Shown here one piece after another: positions 17,222-26,193 of a stretch of 64,000 nucleotides of DNA (positions are counted from its first letter, which is position 1; each line of letters begins with the position of its first letter). This stretch comes from an uncultured Caulobacter sp. (lineage in GTDB: Bacteria; Pseudomonadota; Alphaproteobacteria; Caulobacterales; Caulobacteraceae). Under the pieces are notes generated by a model. It saw only the letters and a list, made by a program, of their open reading frames with translations. It was not told the origin of the DNA and made no database searches. The translations under genes were made by a program, and so were the position numbers. The DNA lies in the NCBI GenBank assembly GCA_913776195.1, contig CAJYMH010000021.1:1-64000 (forward strand). Direction: 5' to 3'.

Positions 17222-18025
17222 ATGGCGGGACGCGATTTCGACGGCTGGACAGTGGTTGTGACCGGCGCCTCGACAGGGCTGGGCCGGGCGATCGCGGTGG
17301 AGGTCGCCAGCCGCGGCGCCGCCACCGTGGTGGTCAACTACGCCCGCAGCGAAGCCGAGGCCGCCCAGACCGTGGGCCTGGTCGAGGCGCAGGGCGCGCG
17401 AGCCGTCCTGATCCAGGGCGATGTGGCCGACGACGCCGACTGCCGCCGGATCGCCGAGGCGGCCAGCTCGACCGGGCGTATCGACGCCCTGTTCAACAAC
17501 GCCGGAATCACTGTGTTCGCGCCGGACCATTCGGACCTGGACGCGGTGTCGGCCGACGACTTCCTGAACCTGTACAAGGTCAATGTGGTGGGGGCGTATC
17601 AGATGGTCCGCGCCGCGAGGTCCCTGCTGGAGGCCGCGCCGCAGCCGGGCGCCGTGGTCAACACCGCCTCAATCGCGGGCGTTACGGGCATCGGCTCCTC
17701 CCTGCCCTACGCTGCGTCCAAAGGCGCGATGAACACCATGACCCTGTCGCTGGCCCGCGCCCTGGCGCCGAAGATCCGGGTCAACGCCATTTGCCCCGGC
17801 TTTATCGACACCCCCTGGTTCGGCAAGGCCATGGAGGAGGAGCGCATCGCTCGCATGCGTCAAGGCGTCATCGCCTCGACCCCGTTGAAGGCGGCCTCCA
17901 CCGCCGAGGACATCGCCGGGGCGGCGGTGTTCCTGGCCTCGCCCGCCTCGCGCCATGTCACGGGCGAGACACTTTTGGTCGATGCCGGCACGCACTTGGG
18001 TTTCGCTTCGTTTTCAATGCGATAG
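17222..18025 (+). CDS. SDR family NAD(P)-dependent oxidoreductase
   Basis: A 267-residue classical short-chain dehydrogenase. The cofactor motif TGASTGLG is near residues 14-21, NNAG (FNNAGITVF) near 91, the active-site serine in NTASIAG and the YAASKG catalytic YxxxK near 161-165. A strong GGAGG lies just before the ATG. It is FabG-like in length, but the substrate is not evident. A weak hairpin ACGCC/GGCGT (18056-18074) followed by TT may end the transcript. Confidence 0.92.
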   Translation: MAGRDFDGWTVVVTGASTGLGRAIAVEVASRGAATVVVNYARSEAEAAQTVGLVEAQGARAVLIQGDVADDADCRRIAEAASSTGRIDALFNNAGITVFAPDHSDLDAVSADDFLNLYKVNVVGAYQMVRAARSLLEAAPQPGAVVNTASIAGVTGIGSSLPYAASKGAMNTMTLSLARALAPKIRVNAICPGFIDTPWFGKAMEEERIARMRQGVIASTPLKAASTAEDIAGAAVFLASPASRHVTGETLLVDAGTHLGFASFSMR

Positions 18026-18244
18026 ACCGGCGGCGCCCGATCCTCGCGCACTCCGACGCCTAAATTTTGGGCGTTTATCCACAGCTTCGCTTAACTATGC
18101 GACAGCCGGATGGCAGGGCGCGCCCAGGGTCCGCCGAACATTGCTTCCCCACGAAGGTGTCACTGAAGCTGCGCTCAGGGCCACTCAGCACCTACCCCCG
18201 ACTCTGGAGGGGCCTGCGTCGGGGAAACAATAAGGGGATACAAA

Positions 18245-18937
18245 TTGAAGACCTTGAAGCTTGCGCTCTGCGCCGCCGCTGCGTCCGTGCTCATGGGCGG
18301 CGTCGCCGCCGCACAGGACAGCGGTCCGAGCATCGCGTTCAATGTCGGCGCCGCGACCGACTACATCTTCCGCGGCGTCAGCCAGAGCGACCAGGAGCCG
18401 GTCGTGTTCGGCGGCGCTGACGTCACCGCCGGCAAGTTCTATGCGGGCGTCTGGGCGTCCAGCCTGGACTACCTGGACTCCACCGACGCCGAGATCGACT
18501 ACTACTTCGGGGTCAAGCCGACCTTCGGCCCGATCTCGGCCGACTTCGCCGCGATCTATTACACCTACATCGATCAGCCGTCGGGGGCTGACTACAACTA
18601 CTGGGAGTTCAAGGCCGCAGCCTCCGTGCCGGCCGGCGCGGGCTCCATCGGCACCGCCCTCTACGTCTCGCCCGACTACTTCGGCGCCGGCGTGAAGGAG
18701 ACGGCCTATTACGAGATCAACGGCGCCTATCCGGTGATGGACAAGCTGTCCGTCTCGGCCACGCTCGGCCGCCTCGATTACAAGGGCAACGGCGACTACA
18801 CGACCTGGAACATCGGCGGCACCTACGCCCTGACCGATAACCTGGCCGTCGACGTGCGCTACGCCGACACCAGCCGCCACGAGTTCGGCGACTACTACGA
18901 GGAATCCTTCGTCGCCACGATCAAGGCGACCTTCTAG
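18245..18937 (+). CDS. TorF family putative porin
   Basis: A 230-residue exported protein with a signal peptide (about 1-22, ending ...GGVAAAQD) and a body of alternating aromatic strands, opening with ATDYIFRGVSQSD, the hallmark of the TorF/gcw_chp family of small outer-membrane beta-barrels. It is expected to be an outer-membrane channel of unknown specificity. The start is a TTG preceded by AAGGGGA. It is followed by a strong terminator and is a single-gene unit. Confidence 0.88.
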   Translation: MKTLKLALCAAAASVLMGGVAAAQDSGPSIAFNVGAATDYIFRGVSQSDQEPVVFGGADVTAGKFYAGVWASSLDYLDSTDAEIDYYFGVKPTFGPISADFAAIYYTYIDQPSGADYNYWEFKAAASVPAGAGSIGTALYVSPDYFGAGVKETAYYEINGAYPVMDKLSVSATLGRLDYKGNGDYTTWNIGGTYALTDNLAVDVRYADTSRHEFGDYYEESFVATIKATF

Positions 18938-18960
18938 GCCGCAGCCTCGACCAAAAAGGA

Positions 18961-18993
18961 AAGCCGCCGCGAGGGACCGCGGCGGCTTTTTCT
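18961..18993 (+). terminator. intrinsic terminator of the porin gene
   Basis: AAGCCGCCGCG (18961-18971) pairs perfectly with CGCGGCGGCTT (18978-18988) around a six-base loop and runs into a T-rich tail. Confidence 0.92.
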
Positions 18994-19081
18994 TTGCGCC
19001 GAGGCGCGATCCGCCCGAGAGAGGAGCCGCTAAAACTCTGGCCCGCCGCTGCGAGCGCGGCTATGTCTTGCAACGGTTCTC

Positions 19082-19378
19082 GCGGGCGTGGCGAAACTGG
19101 TAGACGCAACGGACTTGAACCAACTGTTGAGTGCGCCTGGGGAAACCCAGGACGTAGAACTGCTCAAATTCGGGGAACCCTGTCAGATGGCGATCCCGAG
19201 CCAAGCCCTGGTCCGCCAGGGAAGGTGTAGAGACTAGACGGGCAGCGCCTAAGGCCGGACGGCTACGGTGAAGGGATAGTCCAGACCACGAACGCCATCC
19301 GGCGGCGGCGAAAGCCGAAGTGGTACGAAAATCCGTCGGGCTATGCCCTTGCCGGTTCGACCCCGGCCGCCCGCACCA
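19082..19378 (+). tRNA. tRNA-Leu(UAA), interrupted by a group I intron
   Basis: The 5' exon is 19082-19116 and the 3' exon 19328-19378. Joined, they make an 86-nt leucine tRNA with an encoded CCA. Acceptor GCGGGCG pairs with CGCCCGC; the anticodon stem ACGGA/TCCGT closes the loop CTTAAAA, giving anticodon UAA; the variable arm CGGGCTATGCCCT is long, as in tRNA-Leu; the T arm GCCGG-TTCGACC-CCGGC is normal. Unspliced, the loop would be broken between the first and second anticodon bases, so the gene is useful only after splicing. Confidence 0.92.
19117..19327 (+). ncRNA. group I self-splicing intron in the anticodon loop
   Basis: A 211-nt intron after U34 of the anticodon, ending in G as group I introns do. 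P1: exon ACUU pairs with intron GAGU (19129-19132) with the usual U.G at the splice site, plus AAC/GUU. P2: CCTGGG-GAAA-CCCAGG (19136-19151). P4: CGGG (19171-19174) with CCCG (19195-19198). P6: CCCTGG/CCAGGG (19206-19221). P7: GACTA (19232-19236) with TAGTC (19277-19281). P9: CGGC-GAAA-GCCG near 19307-19318. Core segments GAGACTAGACGGG and GGGATAGTCCAGAC match those of IC3-type tRNA-Leu introns. No open frame for an endonuclease. Confidence 0.9.
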
Positions 19379-19380
19379 AC

Positions 19381-20112
19381 CTACAGCTTCAGTTCGTGAC
19401 TCATGGCCTCAGCGCCCAGACGGACGTGCTCGACGATGCGCCCCTCCGCCTTGCGCTCGCTGTAGCGATCAACGAGGTAGTCGGCCCGGTCCCGCGTCAG
19501 CAGCGTGAACTTCACCAGCTCCTCCATGACGTCCACGACGCGGTCGTAATAGTCCGACCGCTTCATCCGGCCCTCCTCGTCGAACTCCTGAAACGCCTTG
19601 GCGACGGACGACTGGTTCGGGATGGTGATCATGCGCATCCAGCGTCCAAGGAGGCGCAAGGTGTTGACCGCATTAAACGACTGCGAACCGCCGCTGACCT
19701 GCATGACCGCCAGGGTCCGGCCTTGGGTGGGCCGAACGCTCCCCAGCGCCAGGGGAATCCAGTCGATCTGCGCCTTGATCACGGCGGTGATCGCCCCATG
19801 CCGTTCAGGGCTGCACCAGACCTGCCCCTCCGACCAAAGCGATAGCTCGCGAAGCTCCTGCACCTTGGGATGGTCGGGGCTTGCGCCGTCCGGCATCGGC
19901 AGGTCACGCGGATCGAAGATGCGTACCTCGGCGCCCAGGCGCTCAAGGATGCGCGCCGCCTCGAAGGTGAGCAGCCGGCTATAGGATCGCTCCCGCAAGG
20001 AGCCGTAGAGCATGAGGATACGCGGCGGATGCGCCTTGCGCCCCGAGGGCTCCAGCGCCTCCAGGGAAGGCGACGCGAGGAAGGCGGCTTCGAGGGCGGG
20101 CAGATCGGACAT
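19381..20112 (-). CDS. arsH: arsenical resistance protein ArsH, NADPH-dependent FMN reductase
   Basis: A 243-residue flavodoxin-like protein with the ArsH signatures: [14 protein letters not shown] (about 34-47, FMN phosphate loop), [29 protein letters not shown] active region around 97-120 and [15 protein letters not shown]. ArsH oxidises trivalent organoarsenicals or reduces quinones and metals. It diverges from arsR-acr3-arsC and its stop lies two bases from the CCA end of the tRNA gene. Arsenic control through the shared 50-bp promoter region is likely. Confidence 0.95.
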   Translation of the reverse strand: MSDLPALEAAFLASPSLEALEPSGRKAHPPRILMLYGSLRERSYSRLLTFEAARILERLGAEVRIFDPRDLPMPDGASPDHPKVQELRELSLWSEGQVWCSPERHGAITAVIKAQIDWIPLALGSVRPTQGRTLAVMQVSGGSQSFNAVNTLRLLGRWMRMITIPNQSSVAKAFQEFDEEGRMKRSDYYDRVVDVMEELVKFTLLTRDRADYLVDRYSERKAEGRIVEHVRLGAEAMSHELKL

Positions 20113-20133
20113 GATGAGATGGGCTCTTGCTGA

Positions 20134-20162
20134 CGAACTATTATTTCGACTATACGCGAACT
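20134..20162 (+). promoter_or_regulatory. ars promoter and likely ArsR operator
   Basis: The 50 bp between arsH and arsR contain a direct repeat CGAACTAT (20134-20141 and 20157-20164) and a short dyad TTCG (20145-20148) / CGAA (20157-20160). A possible promoter reads TTGCTG (20127-20132), 18 bp, TATACG (20151-20156). That would put the transcript start at or next to the arsR ATG (20163), which has no ribosome binding site, so a leaderless mRNA is likely. Confidence 0.5.
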
Positions 20163-20516
20163 ATGGAAATCTCAACCGCCGTCAGCCGGCTCTCCGCTTT
20201 GGCGCACCCTACCCGCCTCGAGACCTACCGCCTCCTGATCAAGGCCGGGCCCGAGGGCCTGCCCGCCGGACGGATCGCTGAGTTGACCGGCAGCTTGCCC
20301 AACACGCTGTCGTCGAACCTGTCGTCCTTGAGCGGCGCCGGGCTCGTGCAGAGCCGCCGCGAAGGACGCTCGATCATCTACTCGGCCAACTTCGGCGCCA
20401 TGAGCGAACTGCTCGCCTTCCTCGTCGAGGACTGCTGCAACGGCGCACCGGAAATCTGCGCGCCGATCAGCGACACCCTGAGCCGCGTCGCCTGTTGCCA
20501 TCCTGAGCCCGCCTGA
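20163..20516 (+). CDS. arsR: ArsR family arsenic-responsive repressor
   Basis: A 117-residue winged-helix regulator. Helix-turn-helix region: LSALAHPTRLETYRLL then GSLPNTLSSNLSSLSGAGLV (recognition helix about 45-60). The metal site expected at the DNA-binding helix in the E. coli type (ELCVCDL) is missing; instead cysteines lie at the C-terminus, DCCNGAPEIC and VACC, like the C-terminal As(III) site of the Acidithiobacillus type. The ATG was chosen over a TTG 12 codons upstream since the extension would cover the operator. Its TGA overlaps the acr3 ATG. Confidence 0.93.
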   Translation: MEISTAVSRLSALAHPTRLETYRLLIKAGPEGLPAGRIAELTGSLPNTLSSNLSSLSGAGLVQSRREGRSIIYSANFGAMSELLAFLVEDCCNGAPEICAPISDTLSRVACCHPEPA

Positions 20517-21568
20517 TGTCAGTCTTCGAACGCTATCTGACCGTTTGGGTCCTGCTCTGCATCGTGGCCGGTGTGGGTCTGGGATGGGCCACGCCAGACC
20601 TCTTCGCCCTGATCGCCTCCGCCGAGATCGCCAAGGTCAATCTGCCGGTCGCCGGACTGATTTGGCTGATGATCGTGCCGATGCTTCTGCGGATCGACTT
20701 TGGAGCCCTGAAGGGCGTCCGTCGGCACTGGCGCGGCATCGCCGTCACGGTCGGCGTGAACTGGCTGATCAAGCCGTTCTCCATGGCTCTCCTGGGCTGG
20801 CTGTTCGTGGGCTGGCTGTTCCGCCCGCTGCTTCCGGCAGATCAGATCGAAAGCTACATCGCCGGCCTGGTCATCCTTGCCGCCGCGCCCTGCACGGCCA
20901 TGGTCTTCGTCTGGAGCAACCTGACCAAGGGCGAGCCGCATTTCACGCTCAGTCAGGTGGCGCTCAATGACCTTGTGATGGTGTTCGCCTTCGCGCCCAT
21001 CGTGGGCCTGCTGCTGGGGCTGGCGGCGATCACCGTGCCGTGGAGCACTTTGCTGCTGTCAGTGGCGCTCTACATCGTCGCCCCGGTGATCTTCTCCCAA
21101 CTCGTCCGCCGCGTCGTGCTGTCGAAGGGCGGGCCAGCCGCCCTGGACGGCCTGCTGAAGACGCTTCAGCCGGCTTCTCTGGTGGCGCTGCTTGCGACCC
21201 TGGTGCTGCTGTTCGCCTTTCAGGGCGAGCAGATCATCCGACAGCCGGCGGTGATCCTGCTGCTCGCCATCCCGATCCTGATCCAGGTCTATCTGAACGC
21301 GGGGGCGGCCTATCTGCTGAACCGCGCCGTGGGCGAAGCGCATTCGGTGGCCGGCCCTTCGGCGCTGATCGGGGCGAGCAACTTCTTCGAACTGGCCGTG
21401 GCCGCCGCGATCAGCCTGTTTGGGCTCAAGAGCGGCGCGGCCCTGGCGACCGTGGTCGGCGTGCTGGTGGAAGTACCGGTGATGCTGTCGGTCGTCGCCA
21501 TCGTGAACCAGACCAAGTCCTGGTACGAGGCGGGCGCCGCTGTGCGTCGCCTCGGCCTTGCCAAGTGA
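20516..21568 (+). CDS. acr3: ACR3 family arsenite efflux transporter
   Basis: A 350-residue inner-membrane protein with ten predicted helices. The ACR3 hallmark APCTAMVFVWSNL, containing the conserved cysteine needed for arsenite transport, lies near residues 122-134; the SQVALNDLVMV segment follows. It exports As(OH)3 driven by the proton gradient. The start overlaps the arsR stop (TGATG), so the two are translationally coupled, and arsC follows after 11 bp. Confidence 0.95.
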   Translation: MSVFERYLTVWVLLCIVAGVGLGWATPDLFALIASAEIAKVNLPVAGLIWLMIVPMLLRIDFGALKGVRRHWRGIAVTVGVNWLIKPFSMALLGWLFVGWLFRPLLPADQIESYIAGLVILAAAPCTAMVFVWSNLTKGEPHFTLSQVALNDLVMVFAFAPIVGLLLGLAAITVPWSTLLLSVALYIVAPVIFSQLVRRVVLSKGGPAALDGLLKTLQPASLVALLATLVLLFAFQGEQIIRQPAVILLLAIPILIQVYLNAGAAYLLNRAVGEAHSVAGPSALIGASNFFELAVAAAISLFGLKSGAALATVVGVLVEVPVMLSVVAIVNQTKSWYEAGAAVRRLGLAK

Positions 21569-21579
21569 GGCGACTGAGC

Positions 21580-21996
21580 ATGACTGACGCAGACTTCCCC
21601 GTGACCATCTTCCACAACCCCGCCTGCGGCACATCACGCAACACCTTGGCGATGATCGAGGCTTCAGGCGAGACGCCGACCGTAGTCGAGTACCTGATCC
21701 AGGGTTGGACGCGACCTCAGCTCGAGGCCCTGCTGAGCGAGATGGGCGCCAAGCCGCGAGACATCCTGCGGACCAGCGGCACGCCTGCCGAGGAACTGGG
21801 CCTGACGAATGAAGCCACCAGCGACGAGACGATCCTTGAGGCGATGCTTGCGCATCCCATCCTCGTCAATCGACCCATCGTGCAGACATCGAAGGGCACG
21901 CGTCTTTGCCGTCCGTCCGAGGCTGTCTTCGACCTCCTTCGGCGTCCGGTTGAGGTTTTCAGGAAGGAAGACGGGGGCGTGGTTCGCCCTAGCTAG
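21580..21996 (+). CDS. arsC: arsenate reductase, glutaredoxin-dependent
   Basis: A 138-residue ArsC of the E. coli plasmid type. The catalytic cysteine is in FHNPACGTSRNTL (about residue 15), and arginines that bind arsenate are seen in DILRTSGTP (about 65) and IVNRPIV / GTRLCRPSE (about 94-107). It reduces arsenate to arsenite for export by ACR3. A much longer open frame covers this position, but its upstream part lies over acr3 in another frame; the ATG at 21580 is correct by homology. Confidence 0.95.
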   Translation: MTDADFPVTIFHNPACGTSRNTLAMIEASGETPTVVEYLIQGWTRPQLEALLSEMGAKPRDILRTSGTPAEELGLTNEATSDETILEAMLAHPILVNRPIVQTSKGTRLCRPSEAVFDLLRRPVEVFRKEDGGVVRPS

Positions 21997-22054
21997 AGCC
22001 CGCGCGGTCCCACCGTCCCGACCAGCGTCCGCAAGGGGGCCAGCGCATCCGCTG

Positions 22055-24181
22055 TCACCCCTCCTCAGGGGCGGGGAAGCCACGCTGGCTGATTTCCCGC
22101 CAGCTCTCCAGCAGCAGGTTGTTGACGCCGACGATGCGGACCTGCCCCTCGGCATGGTGCAGGATCGTGTCGTCGCCGATCACTTCCATCTCGGTGAAGT
22201 TGGTTCCGGCCTGCAACTGGATGCGATCCTCGATGACGTCGAAGTCGATGATCGTGTCCGAGCCGGTCCCGGCCGGATGGCCGGGCGAGACAAAGAACAT
22301 GAACAGGTCACGCCCCTCGCCCCCGGTCAGGAGGTCGTCGCCGCCACCGCCCTTCAGTTCGTCGTCACCGCCCCCGCCATCAAGCACGTCATCGCCCATG
22401 CCGCCGATCATCCAGTCCTTCTGGTCATTACCCGTGCGCACGATGACGTCGTCGGACGGGTAGTAGATCCCGTACTGGGACATCTCTTTCAGTTCGGCCA
22501 AGGACCGTGTGACCCCGAGAAGTTTGACCGTTCCCCGCGCGTAGGTGAGCACGGTGTCAGAACCGATCACCACGGCCTGGGTGAAGTCCTGAAGATCTAG
22601 GCGGTCCCAGGCGAAATCAAAATCGGTGATGACATCGTCGCCGCCATCGTTGGCGCCGAAGAAGAAGATGTCGCCGCCGGCGCCGCCCGTGAGGATATCG
22701 TCGCCAAGGCCGCCGCTGAGCATGTCATTGCCCGCGCCGCCGTCGAGGCGGTCGGCGCCTGCACCGCCGTCGAGGCTGTCACCGCCGGCGCCGCCGCTCA
22801 GGACGTCGGCGCCTTCGCCACCCCACAAGGCGTCCTTGCCGGTCCCGCCCGAGAGCACATCGTTCCCCGCCAAGCCCGAGATGCGATCATTCCCGCCGCC
22901 GCCGGAGAGGGTGTCATCGCCGGCGCCGCCCTCGATATCGTCGGGGCCTGCATCGCCGTCGAGGAGAAGACCACCCACGCCGGTAGCGTAGACATTCCAT
23001 TGGGCGAGCGTCAGGTGATTGATCCCTTTCATCAGGATCGTGCCGTCCGACCAAGTCAGCAGGGTGTCGGCGCCCCGGACTTCAAGCGCAGTGAAGGCCG
23101 AGTCCATGGCCAGCCTGTCCTGCAGCGGATTGAAGTCTGTGATGACGTCGTTGCCGATAGTATTACGCGCCCAATAGGGCGACGTGCCGAATAGGAAGGT
23201 ATCGCCACCTGCGCCGCCGGTCAGGACATCGTCGCCCTGCCAGCCATGCAGGTGATCGACGCCCGCACCGCCGGTCAGCACATCATCGCTGTTGCCGCCG
23301 AACAGACGCTGGATCTGAAGCGGCTCGCCGGGGACAGGGTCCTTGCCGGTGATGACCAGCGGCGCGTCAAGGCCCGCCAGCCTGTTCCAGTCGCTGAGCG
23401 ACAGGGTGTTGACCCCCGCCACCCGGATCGTGCCGCCAGCCCAGGCCAACACCGTGTCGGCGCCGTCGATCGCGGCCGCCGTGAACCGACGCATGTTGAG
23501 TTCGAAGCGATCAACCATCGGATCGAAATCCGTGATCAGGTCAGCGCCGTCGAACCCGTCCGCCACCGTGAGAGGCTGGCTGAAAGTGAAGATGTCAGCG
23601 CCCGCCCCGCCGGTCAGGGTGTCCGCCCCCGAGCCGCCGTAGAGCCGGTCGGCTCCATCGCCACCGTTAAGGGTGTCCTTGCCGAAGCCGCCATTGAGAT
23701 AGTCGTCGCCGCCAAGCCCTGACAACGTGTCATCCCCGTCGCCGCCGATGACGCGGTCCGCGCCAGCCGTGCCGATGAAGGTTATTGGAACACCGCCCTC
23801 GGGCGCTTTGCGCAGGGCGTTCCACTGATCCAGCGTGAGCGTGTTGATCCCAACGACGCGCACGGCGCCGCCGTCATGAGTGAGGATTGTGTCGCCGCCC
23901 ACGACCTGCGCGGCGGTGAAGGCCTTTTGCAGGACATAGAAGCGATCTTCGGCGAGGTTGAAGTCGGTGATGACGTCATCACCCATGCCGGCGAGCTCGG
24001 CGAAGAAGAAGGTGTCGGCGCCCGCGCCGCCGGTCAGGATGTCGTCGCCCGTCCAGCCGTCGAGCGTGTCGGCGCCGCCCGCTCCATTCAGGATGTCGGC
24101 GCCGGCGCCCCCCTGAGCGGTTTCATTGGCGTCCGACCCCGTCCAGGTATCCGCGCTGCTCGTGCCGGTGAAGTTGGCCAT
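22055..24181 (-). CDS. RTX-type calcium-binding protein with five repeated modules
   Basis: A 708-residue acidic protein rich in GGxGxDxLx nonapeptides that bind Ca2+ in beta-rolls. Five modules follow one another; each has a run of nonapeptides, then a DxITDFxxxxDRxxL segment, an FTAxxxxGxDTxL segment and a closing GVNxLxLxxWN. The last module ends in a short acidic tail. No catalytic domain and no N-terminal signal peptide, so export through a type I system using the C-terminus is expected, but no such genes are in the window. I chose MANFTG as start. Possible roles are surface layer, adhesion or matrix; none is proven. Confidence 0.88.
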   Translation of the reverse strand: MANFTGTSSADTWTGSDANETAQGGAGADILNGAGGADTLDGWTGDDILTGGAGADTFFFAELAGMGDDVITDFNLAEDRFYVLQKAFTAAQVVGGDTILTHDGGAVRVVGINTLTLDQWNALRKAPEGGVPITFIGTAGADRVIGGDGDDTLSGLGGDDYLNGGFGKDTLNGGDGADRLYGGSGADTLTGGAGADIFTFSQPLTVADGFDGADLITDFDPMVDRFELNMRRFTAAAIDGADTVLAWAGGTIRVAGVNTLSLSDWNRLAGLDAPLVITGKDPVPGEPLQIQRLFGGNSDDVLTGGAGVDHLHGWQGDDVLTGGAGGDTFLFGTSPYWARNTIGNDVITDFNPLQDRLAMDSAFTALEVRGADTLLTWSDGTILMKGINHLTLAQWNVYATGVGGLLLDGDAGPDDIEGGAGDDTLSGGGGNDRISGLAGNDVLSGGTGKDALWGGEGADVLSGGAGGDSLDGGAGADRLDGGAGNDMLSGGLGDDILTGGAGGDIFFFGANDGGDDVITDFDFAWDRLDLQDFTQAVVIGSDTVLTYARGTVKLLGVTRSLAELKEMSQYGIYYPSDDVIVRTGNDQKDWMIGGMGDDVLDGGGGDDELKGGGGDDLLTGGEGRDLFMFFVSPGHPAGTGSDTIIDFDVIEDRIQLQAGTNFTEMEVIGDDTILHHAEGQVRIVGVNNLLLESWREISQRGFPAPEEG

Positions 24182-24405
24182 GTCACGTCCAATCCAAACA
24201 ATCTGACGGACCGGATCGAACAAAGGCGGATAAGGTCTAGCTTAATGCGGCAAACGACCGGCTAGACACGACGAACGACCTAATTCGCGGCCAAGGCATG
24301 GTGAATTTAGTTTAAATATTTCAAAGCGTTGGCGAGCTTCACCGCAAGGATACGGGCCAAGCTCCGGTGAAGCTTGGCCCATATTTCACTTGTCGATCTG
24401 GCGCA

Positions 24406-24603
24406 CTAGGACGCTGGGCCGCCCATGCCGCCCTGGCCGGCGCGGCCGCCGGCGTCGTTATCGCCAAACAGGGTGTCGCTCAGCGGCTTGTCCTTGTTGG
24501 TCTTGGCGCAGAGCTTCTCTGCGTGGCTCCGATCGGCGCCGAGCAGGCGCTTGGCCGGGTCGAACGAGCGCTCTTCGGTCTTGTCTTCAAACGGGCGGGT
24601 CAT
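24406..24603 (-). CDS. small hypothetical protein, hydrophilic with Gly-rich tail
   Basis: A 65-residue protein beginning [20 protein letters not shown] and ending in a glycine-rich [22 protein letters not shown] is placed six bases before the ATG, one of the best ribosome binding sites in the window, which strongly supports a real gene. No signal, membrane segment or known domain. It is 72 bp upstream of nothing on its strand except the RTX gene, and lies after the CinA-like gene in the same direction. Function unknown. Confidence 0.65.
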   Translation of the reverse strand: MTRPFEDKTEERSFDPAKRLLGADRSHAEKLCAKTNKDKPLSDTLFGDNDAGGRAGQGGMGGPAS

Positions 24604-24675
24604 CACGGACCTCCTTTTTCCTCCCCGGAACGGGCTGATAAGGAAATCCTCGAATCAGAGTGCTGGTTCCGCCTT

Positions 24676-25437
24676 TCAGGCCTCGACGGCCCAGACCTTG
24701 GCGGCGCCCGCCGCCTTGAGCGCCTCAACCAGCTCCTCGACCGCCACATCGACTTCGGCCGCATCGCGTCCGCGCAGGACCAGATTGGCGCCGTAGCCGT
24801 CCGGCGGGGTGAAGAAGGGGTAGCTGCCCAGCGACATGTTCGGGTGAAGCTTGGCCACCGCTTCCAAGGGGGCGGCGATCAGGCCTTCGCCCGAACCCTC
24901 GACCCGCACGGTGCGGGCGATGACCACCGCTCCGGTGCGCAGACGCGGCCCCACGTCATCGAGCATGCCGCGCATGATCGCCGGCACGCCGGCCAGAACG
25001 AAGACGTTGCCGATCTGGAAGCCGGGAGGTCCCTGCACCGGGTTCTTCACCAGAATTCCGCCTTCCGGCACATGGGCCATGCGGCGGCGGGCGGCGTTCA
25101 CCTCGCCCCAGCGGGCCTCCAGCATGGCCATAATCTCGGGATGCTCGTGGACCGGCAGGCCGAACGCCTTGCCCACCGAGTCGGCGGTGATGTCGTCATG
25201 GGTGGGGCCAATCCCGCCGGTGGTGATCACGTAGTCGTACTTGGTCCGCAGCGCGTTGACCGCGTCGACGATCTCCTGCTCCCCGTCCGGCACGACGCGG
25301 GCCTCGCAAAGATCGACGCCGTAGGTGGCCAGGTACTTGGCGATGGCGTTGAGGTTCACGTCCTGGGTTCGGCCCGAAAGAATCTCGTCGCCGATGATCA
25401 GGACCGCCGCGGTCACCCGTTCAGCGCTGGTGGTCAT
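24676..25437 (-). CDS. CinA-like / molybdopterin-binding domain protein
   Basis: A 253-residue protein with the MoaB/Mog (MoCF_biosynth) fold: [16 protein letters not shown] near residue 13-28 and [18 protein letters not shown] near 68-85. It equals the N-terminal domain of CinA (nucleotide pyrophosphatase part, as in COG1058) without the PncC nicotinamide deamidase domain. Stand-alone versions are frequent in alphaproteobacteria; a role in NAD-derived nucleotide clean-up is inferred. It diverges from sfsA. Confidence 0.88.
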   Translation of the reverse strand: MTTSAERVTAAVLIIGDEILSGRTQDVNLNAIAKYLATYGVDLCEARVVPDGEQEIVDAVNALRTKYDYVITTGGIGPTHDDITADSVGKAFGLPVHEHPEIMAMLEARWGEVNAARRRMAHVPEGGILVKNPVQGPPGFQIGNVFVLAGVPAIMRGMLDDVGPRLRTGAVVIARTVRVEGSGEGLIAAPLEAVAKLHPNMSLGSYPFFTPPDGYGANLVLRGRDAAEVDVAVEELVEALKAAGAAKVWAVEA

Positions 25438-25488
25438 CGCCCGTCTTCCCTAAATGTCGCGCCTTGCTTCCCCGGACTTAGACCTCGC

Positions 25489-26193
25489 ATGCTTTTGCCG
25501 CAACCGATGGCGCACGGCCGTCTTGTCAGTCGCTACAAGCGCTTCTTCGCGGACGTGGTGCTCGACGACGGCGCGGCGATCACAGCTCACTGCCCCAACC
25601 CCGGAGCCATGCTGGGTCTGAAGGATGAGGGGCTGGGCGCGTGGGTGTCCTACGACCCCAATCCCAAGCGCAAGCTGCCCTGGACCCTGCAACTGGTGGA
25701 GGTCGACGGCGGGCTGGTGGGAATCAACACCATGCTTCCCAACAGGCTGGTCGCTGAGGCTCTGGCGGCTGACGCGATCCCAGAGCTGTCCGGCTACGCC
25801 ACCATCCGGCCCGAGGTGCGCTACAGCGAGGCCAGCCGCGTGGACTTTCTGCTGGAGCATCCGGACCGCCCGCCCTGCTGGCTGGAGGTGAAGAACTGCC
25901 ACCTCATGCGCGAGCCGGGCCTGGCGGAGTTTCCTGATTGCGTGGCGGCGCGGTCCACCAAGCACCTGCGCGACCTGGCCGGCCGGACGGCGCTGGGGGA
26001 CCGCGCCGTGGTGCTGTGGGTGGTTCAGCGCACCGATTGCGAGCGGTTCAAGACCTGTGAGGACCTGGACCCCGCCTTCTCCGCCGCCCTGGCCGAGGTC
26101 ACCCGGACGGGGGTTGAGGTCCTTATCTACGCCTGCGACATCTCGCAGGAGGCGATCACGCTTCGCCGTCCGCTGGAGTGGCTGGGCCGATGA
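25489..26193 (+). CDS. sfsA: SfsA family DNA/RNA nuclease homologue
   Basis: A 234-residue protein with the family layout: an N-terminal OB-like part ([27 protein letters not shown]) and a C-terminal nuclease-like core ([19 protein letters not shown] with acidic residues and lysine of a PD-(D/E)XK pattern). SfsA was first linked to sugar fermentation stimulation. A long frame extends far upstream, but the ATG at 25489 is right by homology. Its stop overlaps the ynfA-like start by four bases (ATGA). Confidence 0.93.
   Translation: MLLPQPMAHGRLVSRYKRFFADVVLDDGAAITAHCPNPGAMLGLKDEGLGAWVSYDPNPKRKLPWTLQLVEVDGGLVGINTMLPNRLVAEALAADAIPELSGYATIRPEVRYSEASRVDFLLEHPDRPPCWLEVKNCHLMREPGLAEFPDCVAARSTKHLRDLAGRTALGDRAVVLWVVQRTDCERFKTCEDLDPAFSAALAEVTRTGVEVLIYACDISQEAITLRRPLEWLGR

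Noticed and set aside
18056..18074. Strong terminator after the SDR gene
   Set aside because: Only five base pairs with a nine-base loop; too weak to list as a terminator on its own.
22055..24181. Many short regular repeats on DNA level, possibly CRISPR-like or tandem repeats
   Set aside because: The repeats are degenerate and follow the protein reading frame as GGxGxD nonapeptides; spacing and spacers do not fit a CRISPR array.
24200..24605. Search for a second copy of the tRNA-Leu 3' end marking an integrated island behind arsC and the RTX gene
   Set aside because: No copy of the tRNA end, integrase or transposase was seen, so an island boundary is not supported.
24367..25488. Long N-terminal extension of sfsA
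   Set aside because: It lies antisense to the CinA-like gene and does not resemble SfsA; the family length fits the ATG at 25489.
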